Source: UBA7477 sp045602925 (GTDB lineage: Bacteria > Bacillota > Clostridia > Oscillospirales > Ruminococcaceae). Taken from it: 64,000 bases of DNA. Below are positions 16,047 to 24,444 of the stretch, piece by piece (position 1 is the first letter of the stretch; every line of letters starts with the position of its first letter). The stretch lies in the NCBI GenBank assembly GCA_045602925.1, contig JAZSCN010000027.1, positions 75,640 to 139,639 on the forward strand, written 5' to 3'. A program made the translations under genes and the position numbers. A model generated the notes under the pieces. That model was given only the letters and a program-made list of their open reading frames with translations, was not told the origin of the DNA and did no database searches.

Positions 16047-17381
16047 TTACTTAGAAAACAGAGACTTTTTCTTCTGATACTTGTTTCTCTTTTCACCAAA
16101 GCTGAAAGTGATTGTAAAGAGCTTATCTGACATAAAGAGCTTTACTGCTACTGTCATACAGATTACAAGAAGTATAACCTGGTAGATAAGTCCGCCCAGA
16201 TAGAGTGAGGTGTTACCGAAGATAATATTCTCCTGTGCCATAAATGTATGTGTATATGGAATAGCGTACATAAGCCACTTTGCGCCGCCCATATCCTTAA
16301 TGCTTACGAACATAGAAATCATATATGGAACCATTGCCATACCCATAATAGGGAGAAGGAGTGTCTGTGAGGACTTTGCATCCTTAGCAAGTGCACCGAG
16401 GATAAGTGAGATTGCGAGTGTGATAAGAAGTGACATAAACATCTGTGCACCGAGGAGGATGTATCCGCTTGTTGTCATATTAAGTCCGAGCTGCTGAACA
16501 ACTGCTTCGTCAATTTCTCCGGACAATGCGCCTGACATACCACCCATCATCTGGTCAAAGCCTACCATAAATGCTACTGCAAAGAGTGCTGAAACGATTG
16601 TTGCAGCTACCATCTTTGACATAAGTACTGAGAGTCTTGATACAGGGGCTGTAAGAAGTGTTTCAAGAGTTTTGTCAATCTTTTCTGTTGAAACCGCATT
16701 CATAATCATCTGTGAAGAATAGATTATAAGCACGAATATTACGATAGGAACAATCATTCCTGTCATCATGCTGTAGGATGAAAGAACCATAGCAGATACC
16801 TCAGCCTGTTCTGTTCCTACAACTGTTGTTTCTACAAGGTTTACAGGAGATTCGATAAGCTCGATTTCTGCAAGACTCATATTCTTGTTTGCGTATACAA
16901 CCGATTTTACGGCAGTCTCGATAGCAGAAAGTGCCATCTGTGAGCCTGCGTCAACGTTGCTCATAGCTGAAAGAGATGTCATCTTTGACACATACTCTAC
17001 ATCTACAGGAGAAATCTTTCCTTCCTCATTGAGTGTGCCCTTGAGGACATTCTCGATGCTTTCACTGAAGTTTTCAGGGATAATTACTACAGAGCCGATT
17101 TCAAGTTCATCAAGCTGTGGAGCATAGTCGCCCTTTGTCATTTCTACCTCAGTTACGTCATAGCCGGCAGTCTTGAGGGATTCGATAACAGCTTTTGAGA
17201 AGTCGCCGTCATCCATATTACAGATGTTGATTTCGCCCTCTGAGCTTATTGCCTCTTCAACTGCGTTATCCATAATTCCGCCGAGTGCGATAAGAAGCAC
17301 CATTGAACCTACGAGTGTAAGGATTGTAGTGAAATTTAGGAGCTCTCTGAGTTCCTTCTTAAGTAAGGTCAGAAATTTCAT
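16047..17381 (-). CDS. ABC-2 type exporter permease (NatB-like)
   Basis: The 444-residue protein has one N-terminal membrane helix (about 20-35), a large extracytoplasmic loop of about 150 residues, then five or so hydrophobic segments at the C-terminus. This is the ABC-2 permease layout of NatB-like sodium or drug exporters. It overlaps the upstream ATPase gene by 23 bases. The C-terminus is very basic (KRNKYQKKKS). Substrate is unknown. Confidence 0.87.
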   Translation of the reverse strand: MKFLTLLKKELRELLNFTTILTLVGSMVLLIALGGIMDNAVEEAISSEGEINICNMDDGDFSKAVIESLKTAGYDVTEVEMTKGDYAPQLDELEIGSVVIIPENFSESIENVLKGTLNEEGKISPVDVEYVSKMTSLSAMSNVDAGSQMALSAIETAVKSVVYANKNMSLAEIELIESPVNLVETTVVGTEQAEVSAMVLSSYSMMTGMIVPIVIFVLIIYSSQMIMNAVSTEKIDKTLETLLTAPVSRLSVLMSKMVAATIVSALFAVAFMVGFDQMMGGMSGALSGEIDEAVVQQLGLNMTTSGYILLGAQMFMSLLITLAISLILGALAKDAKSSQTLLLPIMGMAMVPYMISMFVSIKDMGGAKWLMYAIPYTHTFMAQENIIFGNTSLYLGGLIYQVILLVICMTVAVKLFMSDKLFTITFSFGEKRNKYQKKKSLFSK

Positions 17382-18111
17382 TTTCCTTCACCACCCTTTC
17401 AAATACTTCTTCAAGATTGCCTACGTTGTGCTTTATCTTAAGCTCATTAGGCTTACCGAGCTCAAGAAGATGTCCCTTTGCGATAATGCCAACCCTGTCG
17501 CTGACAAATTCGATTTCGAGCATATTGTGTGAGCTAAGCAAAAAGCTCATGCCGTACTTTGCAGCAAGCTCCTTAATCATTCTTCTGATTTCGAGAGCGT
17601 TGATGATATCAAGTCCACTTGTAGGCTCGTCGAGTATAGCGAGCTTTGGTCTAGACATTACGGCTCTGGAAAGGAGAAGCTTTCTAATCATACCTCTTGA
17701 ATAGCTACCAATCTTATCCTTGAGTCTGTCACCGAGCTTGCACATCTCGACTGCGTTTTGCACGTATTCCTTAGCTGTCTTCTTGTCAGGAGCGAAGATA
17801 CCAGCCATAAATTCGAGGTACTGCATACCTGTCATTGTCTTATACGCACCGGCCTCGTCAGGAAGATAAGTAATACTTTCTCTTACTCCCTTAGGGTCAC
17901 TATTAATACTGTGACCTGCTACGATTGCATCGCCCTCAGTAGACTTCAAAAGTGTTGAAATCATTCTGATTGTTGTTGTTTTTCCTGCACCATTTGGGCC
18001 AATGAGAGCAAATATTTCGCCCTCTTCAATATCAAAGCTTACGTTTTGTGAGGCGTATATGCCTTTTTTATACTGCTTTGACAGTCCTTTTACTTCAAGA
18101 ACCTTTGCCAT
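17359..18111 (-). CDS. ABC transporter ATP-binding protein (NatA-like)
   Basis: The 250-residue ATPase has Walker A GPNGAGKTTT, the signature SRGMIRKLLLSRA (an SRGM variant of LSGGQ), Walker B LAILDEPTSGLD and a switch His in SSHNM. The signature variant is common among NatA-like exporters. It is the first gene of a unit with a permease and a TraB-family lipoprotein, behind two promoters, one of which carries a palindromic operator. Confidence 0.9.
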   Translation of the reverse strand: MAKVLEVKGLSKQYKKGIYASQNVSFDIEEGEIFALIGPNGAGKTTTIRMISTLLKSTEGDAIVAGHSINSDPKGVRESITYLPDEAGAYKTMTGMQYLEFMAGIFAPDKKTAKEYVQNAVEMCKLGDRLKDKIGSYSRGMIRKLLLSRAVMSRPKLAILDEPTSGLDIINALEIRRMIKELAAKYGMSFLLSSHNMLEIEFVSDRVGIIAKGHLLELGKPNELKIKHNVGNLEEVFERVVKENEISDLT

Positions 18112-18146
18112 TGTTTTTCCCCCTCATAAAAATATGATATGTAGTT

Positions 18147-18175
18147 ATATTAACACATCGCATAGATTTTTTCAA
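18147..18175 (-). promoter_or_regulatory. Proximal promoter of the natA-like operon
   Basis: On the minus strand TTGAAA (18170-18175), 17 bases, TAATAT (18147-18152), about 35 bases before the ATPase start. Confidence 0.55.
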
Positions 18176-18296
18176 TCATTTTTTGTCGTTTCGGGTGTAA
18201 TTCAGCGATTACATCAAATTATCTCTCCCTGCAGACAAACTATTATGCAGAGTGTCAATGCCATTTACGCATATACAGCTTTTGTTGTTTTACTGT

Positions 18297-18342
18297 GTAT
18301 ATGCTGTATATACAGTATACCACCTATATACACACTTGTCAA
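18297..18342 (-). promoter_or_regulatory. Distal strong promoter with overlapping palindromic operator
   Basis: On the minus strand TTGACA (18337-18342), 17 bases, TATACT (18314-18319). Immediately downstream and overlapping the -10 box is the 12-bp perfect palindrome CTGTATATACAG (18304-18315), inside a longer imperfect dyad at 18297-18320. The placement suggests repression by a dimeric regulator, for instance of the GntR/YtrA type that often controls such exporters. No regulator gene lies nearby. The rest of 18176-18296 holds nothing I can identify. Confidence 0.65.
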
Positions 18343-18357
18343 CCCCTATTTTAAATT

Positions 18358-18397
18358 TTTTTAAAAAAATTGTCGAGGTGAGCTTCCCCACCCCGAC
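18358..18397 (-). terminator. Terminator of the second ABC operon
   Basis: On the minus strand a 9-bp stem GTCGGGGTG/CACCTCGAC (one G-U pair) is followed by AATTTTTTT. Confidence 0.85.
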
Positions 18398-18407
18398 ATT
18401 TCCATTA

Positions 18408-19556
18408 TTATAAGCTCTTTTGCTGTCTTCTTGAACGGATTACAACAAGTATTCCTGCCAAGAGTGCCACTACAAAGAGCAGCTCTACGCCCATACATAT
18501 TGCGATTTCATTTGCGTCATAAATCTGCTCATAGCTTGATGTAGCGATTTCGAGTGCACGGTTATACCAGAATGCAGGGAAGAATCTTCCGACCATAAGA
18601 ACCGATTCATCCATCATAAAGGAAGGAACGAACACTCCGCAGAGGAACCCCATACCGAGGCCGATTACGTTAGAGCACATATCTACAGCGGAGCGGTTCT
18701 TGACGAGCAGGGCGATAATAACCGAGATTTCGACCGAGATTATCATATACACAAAGCTGTTGATGATAATGAGTGCACCTGTCTTGCTGAATACTGTCTG
18801 AGGGTCAAACACCATAGATGTTGCCACGATAAACAGCCAGATACCGAAAGCTATTGTTGAACATGCAAGGATAACCTGCATAACGTACTTTGTATCTGAA
18901 ACTGTACTGCAGTAGGTTCTTGCGAGAACCTCCTTCTTGAACATTGTCATAAGGACAGCGGAGAGTGCGGATATCATTATTACTATAAGCACAAATCCTA
19001 AGAATCTGTAATACTCGAAAGCGTCAGGACTTTCCTCGTTGCCGTCGAGGCTGTTGACATCGGCAGCGGCTGTTACGCTATCTGCGGTCTTGGCAACTGC
19101 CTCATCTACATCAAAGCCGCCTGCTACATAGCAGTTTACGTTTGAAACAAATGAGCGAAGCTGTGAATCGAAGAACGCTGTTGTGTAGCTTACCGGCGAA
19201 GTGGATACTGTAAAGAGTCCGTCGGTTTCGCCGTTTGCGAGCTTTTCGGAAAAGCCCTTGTCGATAGTGATAGCGTAGTCATATTCACCGTAATAGAGGC
19301 TTGCGAGCAATTTGTCTTCGTCCTCAAAGTCGGCATCTGCAACGTCGTGGTTTTCGCCTATCCACTCAACGAGTGTCTGGGAAGCGGTTGTGTTGTCAAG
19401 GTCTCTGATTGCGATTGTGAGCTTTGTTGTAGTGAACGCATCTGTATGGTTGAACTTTGTCATAAGAATAACCATTGTAAAGAAGATTCCGAAGTACATA
19501 CAAACTGCACCGAGATTCTTCTTAAGTATCTTGAATGCCAGATTAAAGGCTTGCAT
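18408..19556 (-). CDS. ABC-2 type exporter permease
   Basis: The 382-residue protein has an N-terminal helix (about 15-33), a large loop rich in Asp/Thr, and five C-terminal hydrophobic segments. It is a member of the ABC-2 family. It overlaps the preceding permease gene by 14 bases, and the two presumably form a heterodimer served by the ATPase at 20698-21645. Substrate unknown. Confidence 0.87.
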   Translation of the reverse strand: MQAFNLAFKILKKNLGAVCMYFGIFFTMVILMTKFNHTDAFTTTKLTIAIRDLDNTTASQTLVEWIGENHDVADADFEDEDKLLASLYYGEYDYAITIDKGFSEKLANGETDGLFTVSTSPVSYTTAFFDSQLRSFVSNVNCYVAGGFDVDEAVAKTADSVTAAADVNSLDGNEESPDAFEYYRFLGFVLIVIMISALSAVLMTMFKKEVLARTYCSTVSDTKYVMQVILACSTIAFGIWLFIVATSMVFDPQTVFSKTGALIIINSFVYMIISVEISVIIALLVKNRSAVDMCSNVIGLGMGFLCGVFVPSFMMDESVLMVGRFFPAFWYNRALEIATSSYEQIYDANEIAICMGVELLFVVALLAGILVVIRSRRQQKSL

Positions 19557-20682
19557 ACTTCTTCCTCCTTGTCATAATGATTCCTGCAACTGTGCAGATA
19601 ACAGTAATTACTGCCATACCGATGATGCTTCTTAAATATCTGTCGTAATGCGGGTAAACGGTCAGTGAGAAAAATGCGTCTGTGAGAATCGCTGCAGGGT
19701 TTACTCTGTTTATAAACGGCACGTTTGCTTCGACAATCTGTCTCATGCCGTGTGACATAAGTCCGCTTAAGAAACCGCCCAGAAGTGTGATAGTAAGAAG
19801 GATTGCTCCCTTTGCCTTTTCGCCCATTGAACCGACAGAGCCCACCGCATAGCCGAGTGAAACGCTCATAATGCTTCCGAAAAGTGCAGTTAAGATGTAC
19901 ATTCCGAGTCTGTCGCCAAGCTCAACGCCGAGTACATATTTTACATAGAGTATTGTAATTGCCGAGCAGGCAAACACGATAGTTACGGCTGCTAAGATAT
20001 CTGCAATAGCAGACACCGACTTTTTCGCAGGTGACACGCACTTTCTTGCTGCGATTGCAGAGAGGTTGCCCTGGGAATTGATTGCGATAGCCATACCGAA
20101 GGTTGACCCGAACATGATACCCATTGCGATGAGGTTGTAGAAATAGTCTGTGTACGGATTCATCGGTGCGTCTGTGAGCTTATGCTCCTCTAGTACGTTG
20201 TCGATGTTTACGTTCATAGCCTCGATTGCCTGAGGGAGCTTTTCGGGATTTGTCTTTGCGATTTCCTCAAAGAGTGCAGACTTTGTGTTGTACTCATTTA
20301 CAATTGAGCCTACAATGCTGACGCTTATATTTTCCGAGGTTGAGTTGATTGAAAGAGTGATGCTTTCATCGACTGTGATTATTGCCTCGACGTCGCCGTT
20401 TTCAAGCAGCTTCTCTGCCTTTTCCTTGTCGGTGTTATTCAAGGCGAGCATTTTATCCTCACCCTGTGAAAGCTCCGAGAGAAGCTGTGTGAAGCCGTCG
20501 TCCTGCACGTTTTCAACTACAGCTACAGGGATTGCCTCGAAAACCTCGTCCTTCTCGTAGACATTTCCGAATGCGGCATAGAAAAGTGTACCTAAGATTA
20601 TTGTGAAGCCGAGTGCCCAGAAGACAAGCTCTTTATTTCTTATCGTCTGGAGAAGGCCGTATTTATACTTGTGAAAAAACAT
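19543..20682 (-). CDS. ABC-2 type exporter permease
   Basis: The 379-residue protein has the same membrane topology as its neighbour: helix at about 20-40, a soluble loop to about residue 185, then five or six hydrophobic segments. It ends MTRRKKYASL. It starts 15 bases after the ATPase stop and overlaps the next permease. The large external loop is like that of linearmycin/antimicrobial-resistance exporters, but substrate is a guess. Confidence 0.87.
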   Translation of the reverse strand: MFFHKYKYGLLQTIRNKELVFWALGFTIILGTLFYAAFGNVYEKDEVFEAIPVAVVENVQDDGFTQLLSELSQGEDKMLALNNTDKEKAEKLLENGDVEAIITVDESITLSINSTSENISVSIVGSIVNEYNTKSALFEEIAKTNPEKLPQAIEAMNVNIDNVLEEHKLTDAPMNPYTDYFYNLIAMGIMFGSTFGMAIAINSQGNLSAIAARKCVSPAKKSVSAIADILAAVTIVFACSAITILYVKYVLGVELGDRLGMYILTALFGSIMSVSLGYAVGSVGSMGEKAKGAILLTITLLGGFLSGLMSHGMRQIVEANVPFINRVNPAAILTDAFFSLTVYPHYDRYLRSIIGMAVITVICTVAGIIMTRRKKYASL

Positions 20683-20697
20683 ATCCTTTTTCCTCCG

Positions 20698-21645
20698 TTA
20701 CTCGCTGTCTCTGAGTGCTGTTCCTGTTATCTCGAGGAACACGTCGTTGAGTGTTGGGATTTCTGAATAAACTCTGCCCATATCGTACTGCTTTTCAGAC
20801 AGAAGCTGCATAAGTCTGATGAGGTTGTGCTTTCCTCCGCTGTATCTTACAACGAGCTTTGAATCCTCATATACTGCCTCGTAAGCGTGAGGGAGAGAAG
20901 AGATTTCCTTCATATCCTCGTCAGACGGCTTTACGACTTCTATTGAAATTGTTTCTGTGTTGCGGATAAGCTTCTTAAGCTCGCTGTTTGTACCGATTGC
21001 ACGGCACTTGCCCTTATCCATAATAGCGATTCTTGTACAAATCTGCTCTACCTCCTCCATATAGTGCGAGGTGTAGATTACTGTTGCGCCCTGTTCGTTG
21101 AGCTTTACGATACCCTCTAAAATCTTGTTTCTGCTCTGTGGGTCAACCGCTACTGTCGGTTCGTCAAAGATGATAAGCTTTGGCTTATGTGCGATACCGC
21201 AGGCAATATTGAGTCGTCTGAGGAGACCGCCTGACAGCTTCTTAGGATAGAACTTCTTGAATTCCTCAAGTCCTACAAACCCGATTGCTTCTTCAACAAG
21301 CTTAGCTCTTTGCTCCTTGTCGCTTACATAAAGCCCGCAGAAGTAGTCGATATTCTCATACACCGTAAGCTCCTCAAACACGGCTACGTTCTGCATTACA
21401 ATGCCGATGTTCTTTTTTACCTCGTAATTGTCGGGAGCCATTTTTGTTCCGAACAGCTCAACTGTTCCCTTGTCATAGGAAAGGAGCGAGAGAAGACAGT
21501 TTATTGTAGTTGTCTTTCCGCTTCCGTTAGGACCTAAAAGTCCGAAGATTTCGCCCTCCTCAATTTCAAGGCTAAAGTGGTCAAGGGCGATAAGCTCCTT
21601 ATATCTTTTTACGAGATTTTCAATTTTTACAACTGCGTTAGTCAT
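20698..21645 (-). CDS. ABC transporter ATP-binding protein
   Basis: The 315-residue ATPase has Walker A GPNGSGKTTT, signature LSGGLLRRLNIA, Walker B LIIFDEPTVAVD and the switch His in TSHYMEE. The C-terminal 90 residues form the extra domain seen in DrrA/CcmA-like ATPases of ABC-2 exporters. GGAGG lies eight bases upstream of the ATG. First gene of a three-gene operon. Confidence 0.9.
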   Translation of the reverse strand: MTNAVVKIENLVKRYKELIALDHFSLEIEEGEIFGLLGPNGSGKTTTINCLLSLLSYDKGTVELFGTKMAPDNYEVKKNIGIVMQNVAVFEELTVYENIDYFCGLYVSDKEQRAKLVEEAIGFVGLEEFKKFYPKKLSGGLLRRLNIACGIAHKPKLIIFDEPTVAVDPQSRNKILEGIVKLNEQGATVIYTSHYMEEVEQICTRIAIMDKGKCRAIGTNSELKKLIRNTETISIEVVKPSDEDMKEISSLPHAYEAVYEDSKLVVRYSGGKHNLIRLMQLLSEKQYDMGRVYSEIPTLNDVFLEITGTALRDSE

Positions 21646-21700
21646 AGGTCTTTCCTCCGTATATAATGTTAAATTTGATTTGGCTTTCTTCTATGCTCTT

Positions 21701-21729
21701 ATTATAGCAAGTCAAAATCAATTATGTAA
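21701..21729 (-). promoter_or_regulatory. Promoter of the second ABC operon
   Basis: On the minus strand TTACAT (21724-21729), 17 bases, TATAAT (21701-21706), about 55 bases before the start. Confidence 0.55.
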
Positions 21730-21842
21730 GTGAATAAAATCACAACTTTAATATGACATTTGTCACAAGCCTTACACCCAACCGAATATGCCCTATTTTT
21801 GAAAAGCTACAGTTAACGCAGGCTTATTCTTCCACACATAAA

Positions 21843-21864
21843 AAAGCCCTCTTTCGAGGGCTTT
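21843..21864 (-). terminator. Terminator of the lipoprotein operon
   Basis: AAAGCCCTC/GAGGGCTTT stem with TTTC loop. On the minus strand it is followed by six T, downstream of the CotH gene. Confidence 0.85.
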
Positions 21865-21896
21865 CGTTTTATACTAAAGCTGTACTTTGTGGAGTC

Positions 21897-23546
21897 TTAC
21901 TTCCACTTACTATTGAGCCACTTCATTCTGTTTAGCACCCAATCGCACAGGCTTATTCCACAATCCGGAGCATATTCATGACTCATAGAGAGGTCATCGT
22001 AGTAAGTCTGGCAAAGCTCCTTGGTATCGCTGATAACCTGCTTAAAGCCGTCATCTGTATAGACCTCCTGCCAACGCTCTTTAACCATTTCTACAAACCA
22101 ATCCTCTGTCATAAGCAGTACGAACCATGGGTTTGTTCTATCTCCGAACTGATTAACAAAGCTTAGCTGATTGAATGCAGCGGCGTGATATCTACCTATC
22201 ACTCTATCCTCATAGCCCCAGTTATAATCCCAAGGTGCTGTGAAGGTGAGTTTTTTATACTTGCTGTTCTTAGAGAAGTCTACGCACATAAAGAAGCTTC
22301 CTTCTCCACAGTCGTTATCGCAACAAATCTCTTCTAATATATAAGAATTAACAATCGAGTCAAGGTCTGCGACAGCCGAGATAGTATCCTTGGCGTTTTT
22401 ATAAGACGAAGGCACGAGGTTATAGTTTTCATCAAAGGTAAGGTAGTTCTCGTTCTCGCAAGCCTCGTACATTATTTCAAAGACGCCGTTTACATACTGC
22501 TCGATAAACCATTTCTGCTCGTCTGAATATATATCGTTCTTTATCGAATAATCAGAACCGACAAACTGTCGTTTTATCCCCTGGATATCCGTCACAGTTG
22601 CGCCACAGTAATCGACATAGAAGGAAGGAGCTTCGTTGTAGTTGTCGATTTCGACGAGGTAACCGATGTCTGTTCCCTCATAATCTTCTGCAGGCTCTGA
22701 AACATCGACTCTGTTCTTATTGACCTGAGTCTGTTCACAAAGCAGATACACGCCCTTGAACGACCTATTGACATACACAAGCACGAAGGTACAATCCGAG
22801 CAGAAATAGTCCTCTCCGACAACAACTTCGCCAAGCTTAAATGCGAGGTAATCAGCGACAAGATTCCAATTGGACTTTAGCAGTACCCAGCTTTTACATT
22901 CTGCTCCGTCATTGAGTCCGAGCATATTTTGCTTATTACTAAACTTTATTCTATAAGGAACCTGATTCGTAGCAATTTGCGATTCATCGCCATAAAAGGC
23001 AGAAGAATTACCTCTTACTCTTACCTCGCCCGTGACGGCGTTCATTTCATATTGCTCGTCACAGCCAGCCACGTCGACAATGCAATCCACATAGGTTTCG
23101 AGTGATAAAATCGCCTTGCTATTCTTAGTAGCGATATGTATAATAGGAATGCTTGTGTCGGCATCTGCGCTGTCTATAAACTTTACGATGTCCTCCCCAT
23201 TATGACCGTACTGCTCATAAACAGGGCTCGGCTCATAGCCATTAGCTGTTGTAGTGATAGATTCTTCAGGCTTTTTTGATGTAGTGGTTGAAGCCTCTGC
23301 CTTAGTGGTAGTTTCGGTAGGCTCTGTAACCTCGCTTGTAGAAGTCGTAGTAGGTGTATTTGTTGTAACTGTAGACTCCACAGCAGTTGTTGTGGTGGTT
23401 GTGGTGGTTGTAGTAGTTGTAGTGGTTGTAGTGCTGTCTAATTTAGAATCCTTTTCGCTTGAAGAATCGGATTCAGAACAGCTGCACACAGATACTGCCA
23501 CTAAAAGCATCAGTACTATTGCAAGCGTTTTAAACTTCATACTCAT
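21897..23546 (-). CDS. CotH-kinase-family lipoprotein
   Basis: A lipoprotein signal ends at Cys23, followed by a Ser/Asp stretch, a run of 16 Thr (39-54) and a Thr/Glu/Ser-rich linker to about residue 105. The remainder is a CotH domain: VRVRGNSS (strand with RGNS), the lysine-bearing PYRIKFSNKQN, LLKSNWN, FKGVYLLCEQ and YLVEIDNY are the family landmarks, and a later segment has the WDYNWGYED metal motif. CotH proteins are atypical kinases, in Ruminococcaceae often on the cell surface with fibre-degrading machinery. Last gene of a three-lipoprotein operon. Confidence 0.88.
   Translation of the reverse strand: MSMKFKTLAIVLMLLVAVSVCSCSESDSSSEKDSKLDSTTTTTTTTTTTTTTTTAVESTVTTNTPTTTSTSEVTEPTETTTKAEASTTTSKKPEESITTTANGYEPSPVYEQYGHNGEDIVKFIDSADADTSIPIIHIATKNSKAILSLETYVDCIVDVAGCDEQYEMNAVTGEVRVRGNSSAFYGDESQIATNQVPYRIKFSNKQNMLGLNDGAECKSWVLLKSNWNLVADYLAFKLGEVVVGEDYFCSDCTFVLVYVNRSFKGVYLLCEQTQVNKNRVDVSEPAEDYEGTDIGYLVEIDNYNEAPSFYVDYCGATVTDIQGIKRQFVGSDYSIKNDIYSDEQKWFIEQYVNGVFEIMYEACENENYLTFDENYNLVPSSYKNAKDTISAVADLDSIVNSYILEEICCDNDCGEGSFFMCVDFSKNSKYKKLTFTAPWDYNWGYEDRVIGRYHAAAFNQLSFVNQFGDRTNPWFVLLMTEDWFVEMVKERWQEVYTDDGFKQVISDTKELCQTYYDDLSMSHEYAPDCGISLCDWVLNRMKWLNSKWK
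23384..23431 (-). repeat. Poly-threonine codon run in the CotH gene
   Basis: Sixteen consecutive Thr codons using a mix of ACA, ACC and ACT. It is a protein-level linker, not a pure microsatellite. Confidence 0.8.
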
Positions 23547-23571
23547 AAATATCTTCCTTTTGAAAATGGGA

Positions 23572-24429
23572 TTAACCCCAGCTACCTATCTGTTCTGCAT
23601 AAGAATAGATTATATAATCTGTATAGGTTTCTTCAACCGTCTTAGGAGTAACGCCCTTTGCGTGAAAAAGCTCAGTTAAGGTAACGAGCTCATATCCTTC
23701 CTCCTGAAGCTTTGGAATAATCTGCTCTAGGGCCTCTACTGTCTGGTGGTTGCCCTGAGTATCGTGAAGTAGAATTATTGCTCCGTCCTTTGCCTGTGAG
23801 AGAACCTTCTCCACTCTTTGCTCGGTTGTCACCTTGTTATCCCAGTCATTACAGCCGTAGCCGTTTATAAATGTAAGGTCGATATTATCCCACATTGTAT
23901 AATTCACTGCGATATATGGTGGTCTGAAATACTTTGGCTCTACACCTATAGCATCTTTGATAAGCTTATTTGTTGCTTCGATTTCAGCCTTAATATCCTC
24001 GGGCTTCATTGTATTCATATACGAATGGGTAAGCGAATGATTACCTATTTCACAGCCCATTGACACCGTTCTTCTCATTACCTCGTAGCAATCCTCTGTG
24101 ATATTATTACCGATAAGGAAGAAGCTTGCCTTTGCGTCATATTTTTCCAAAACATCCAAAACTTCATTAGTTGTAGAGGTGTTAGGACCGTCATCAAAGG
24201 TGAGTGCTATAACCTTTCCATACTCTGATGGGTCTTTGAACTCCGGTTCTGTAAAGGTAAAGGAGGTTGTAGTAGTTGTTGTGGTAGTGGTAGTTGTGGT
24301 TGTAGTTGTTGTTATATTCTCTGCGCTGTCCGGTTGAACCTGTGAGGATGCGTTATTACCTGCACAACCTGTTGACATAAGTATTCCTCCTATCAATGCA
24401 ATAGCCACGGCTTTTTTATGAAAAATCAT
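23572..24429 (-). CDS. Polysaccharide deacetylase lipoprotein (CE4, NodB domain)
   Basis: The lipobox STGC has Cys22. A run of 16 Thr (40-55) links to a NodB domain with TFDDG at 77-81 (Asp79/Asp80), the metal-binding HSLTH, RPPY and the C-terminal LLHD motif. CE4 enzymes remove acetyl groups from xylan, chitin or peptidoglycan. Partnership with a CE2-like esterase in the same operon suggests acetylated plant polysaccharide, but peptidoglycan remains possible. Confidence 0.9.
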   Translation of the reverse strand: MIFHKKAVAIALIGGILMSTGCAGNNASSQVQPDSAENITTTTTTTTTTTTTTTTSFTFTEPEFKDPSEYGKVIALTFDDGPNTSTTNEVLDVLEKYDAKASFFLIGNNITEDCYEVMRRTVSMGCEIGNHSLTHSYMNTMKPEDIKAEIEATNKLIKDAIGVEPKYFRPPYIAVNYTMWDNIDLTFINGYGCNDWDNKVTTEQRVEKVLSQAKDGAIILLHDTQGNHQTVEALEQIIPKLQEEGYELVTLTELFHAKGVTPKTVEETYTDYIIYSYAEQIGSWG

Positions 24430-24444
24430 TATTTCACCTCTTGA

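Noticed and set aside
23384..23431. Poly-Thr runs as phase-variable microsatellites
   Set aside because: Codons are mixed (ACA/ACC/ACT), and the 3-base period keeps the frame, so slippage switching is unlikely.
23254..23679. Val-rich frame antisense to the CotH and deacetylase genes
   Set aside because: It arises only from the complement of Thr codon runs.
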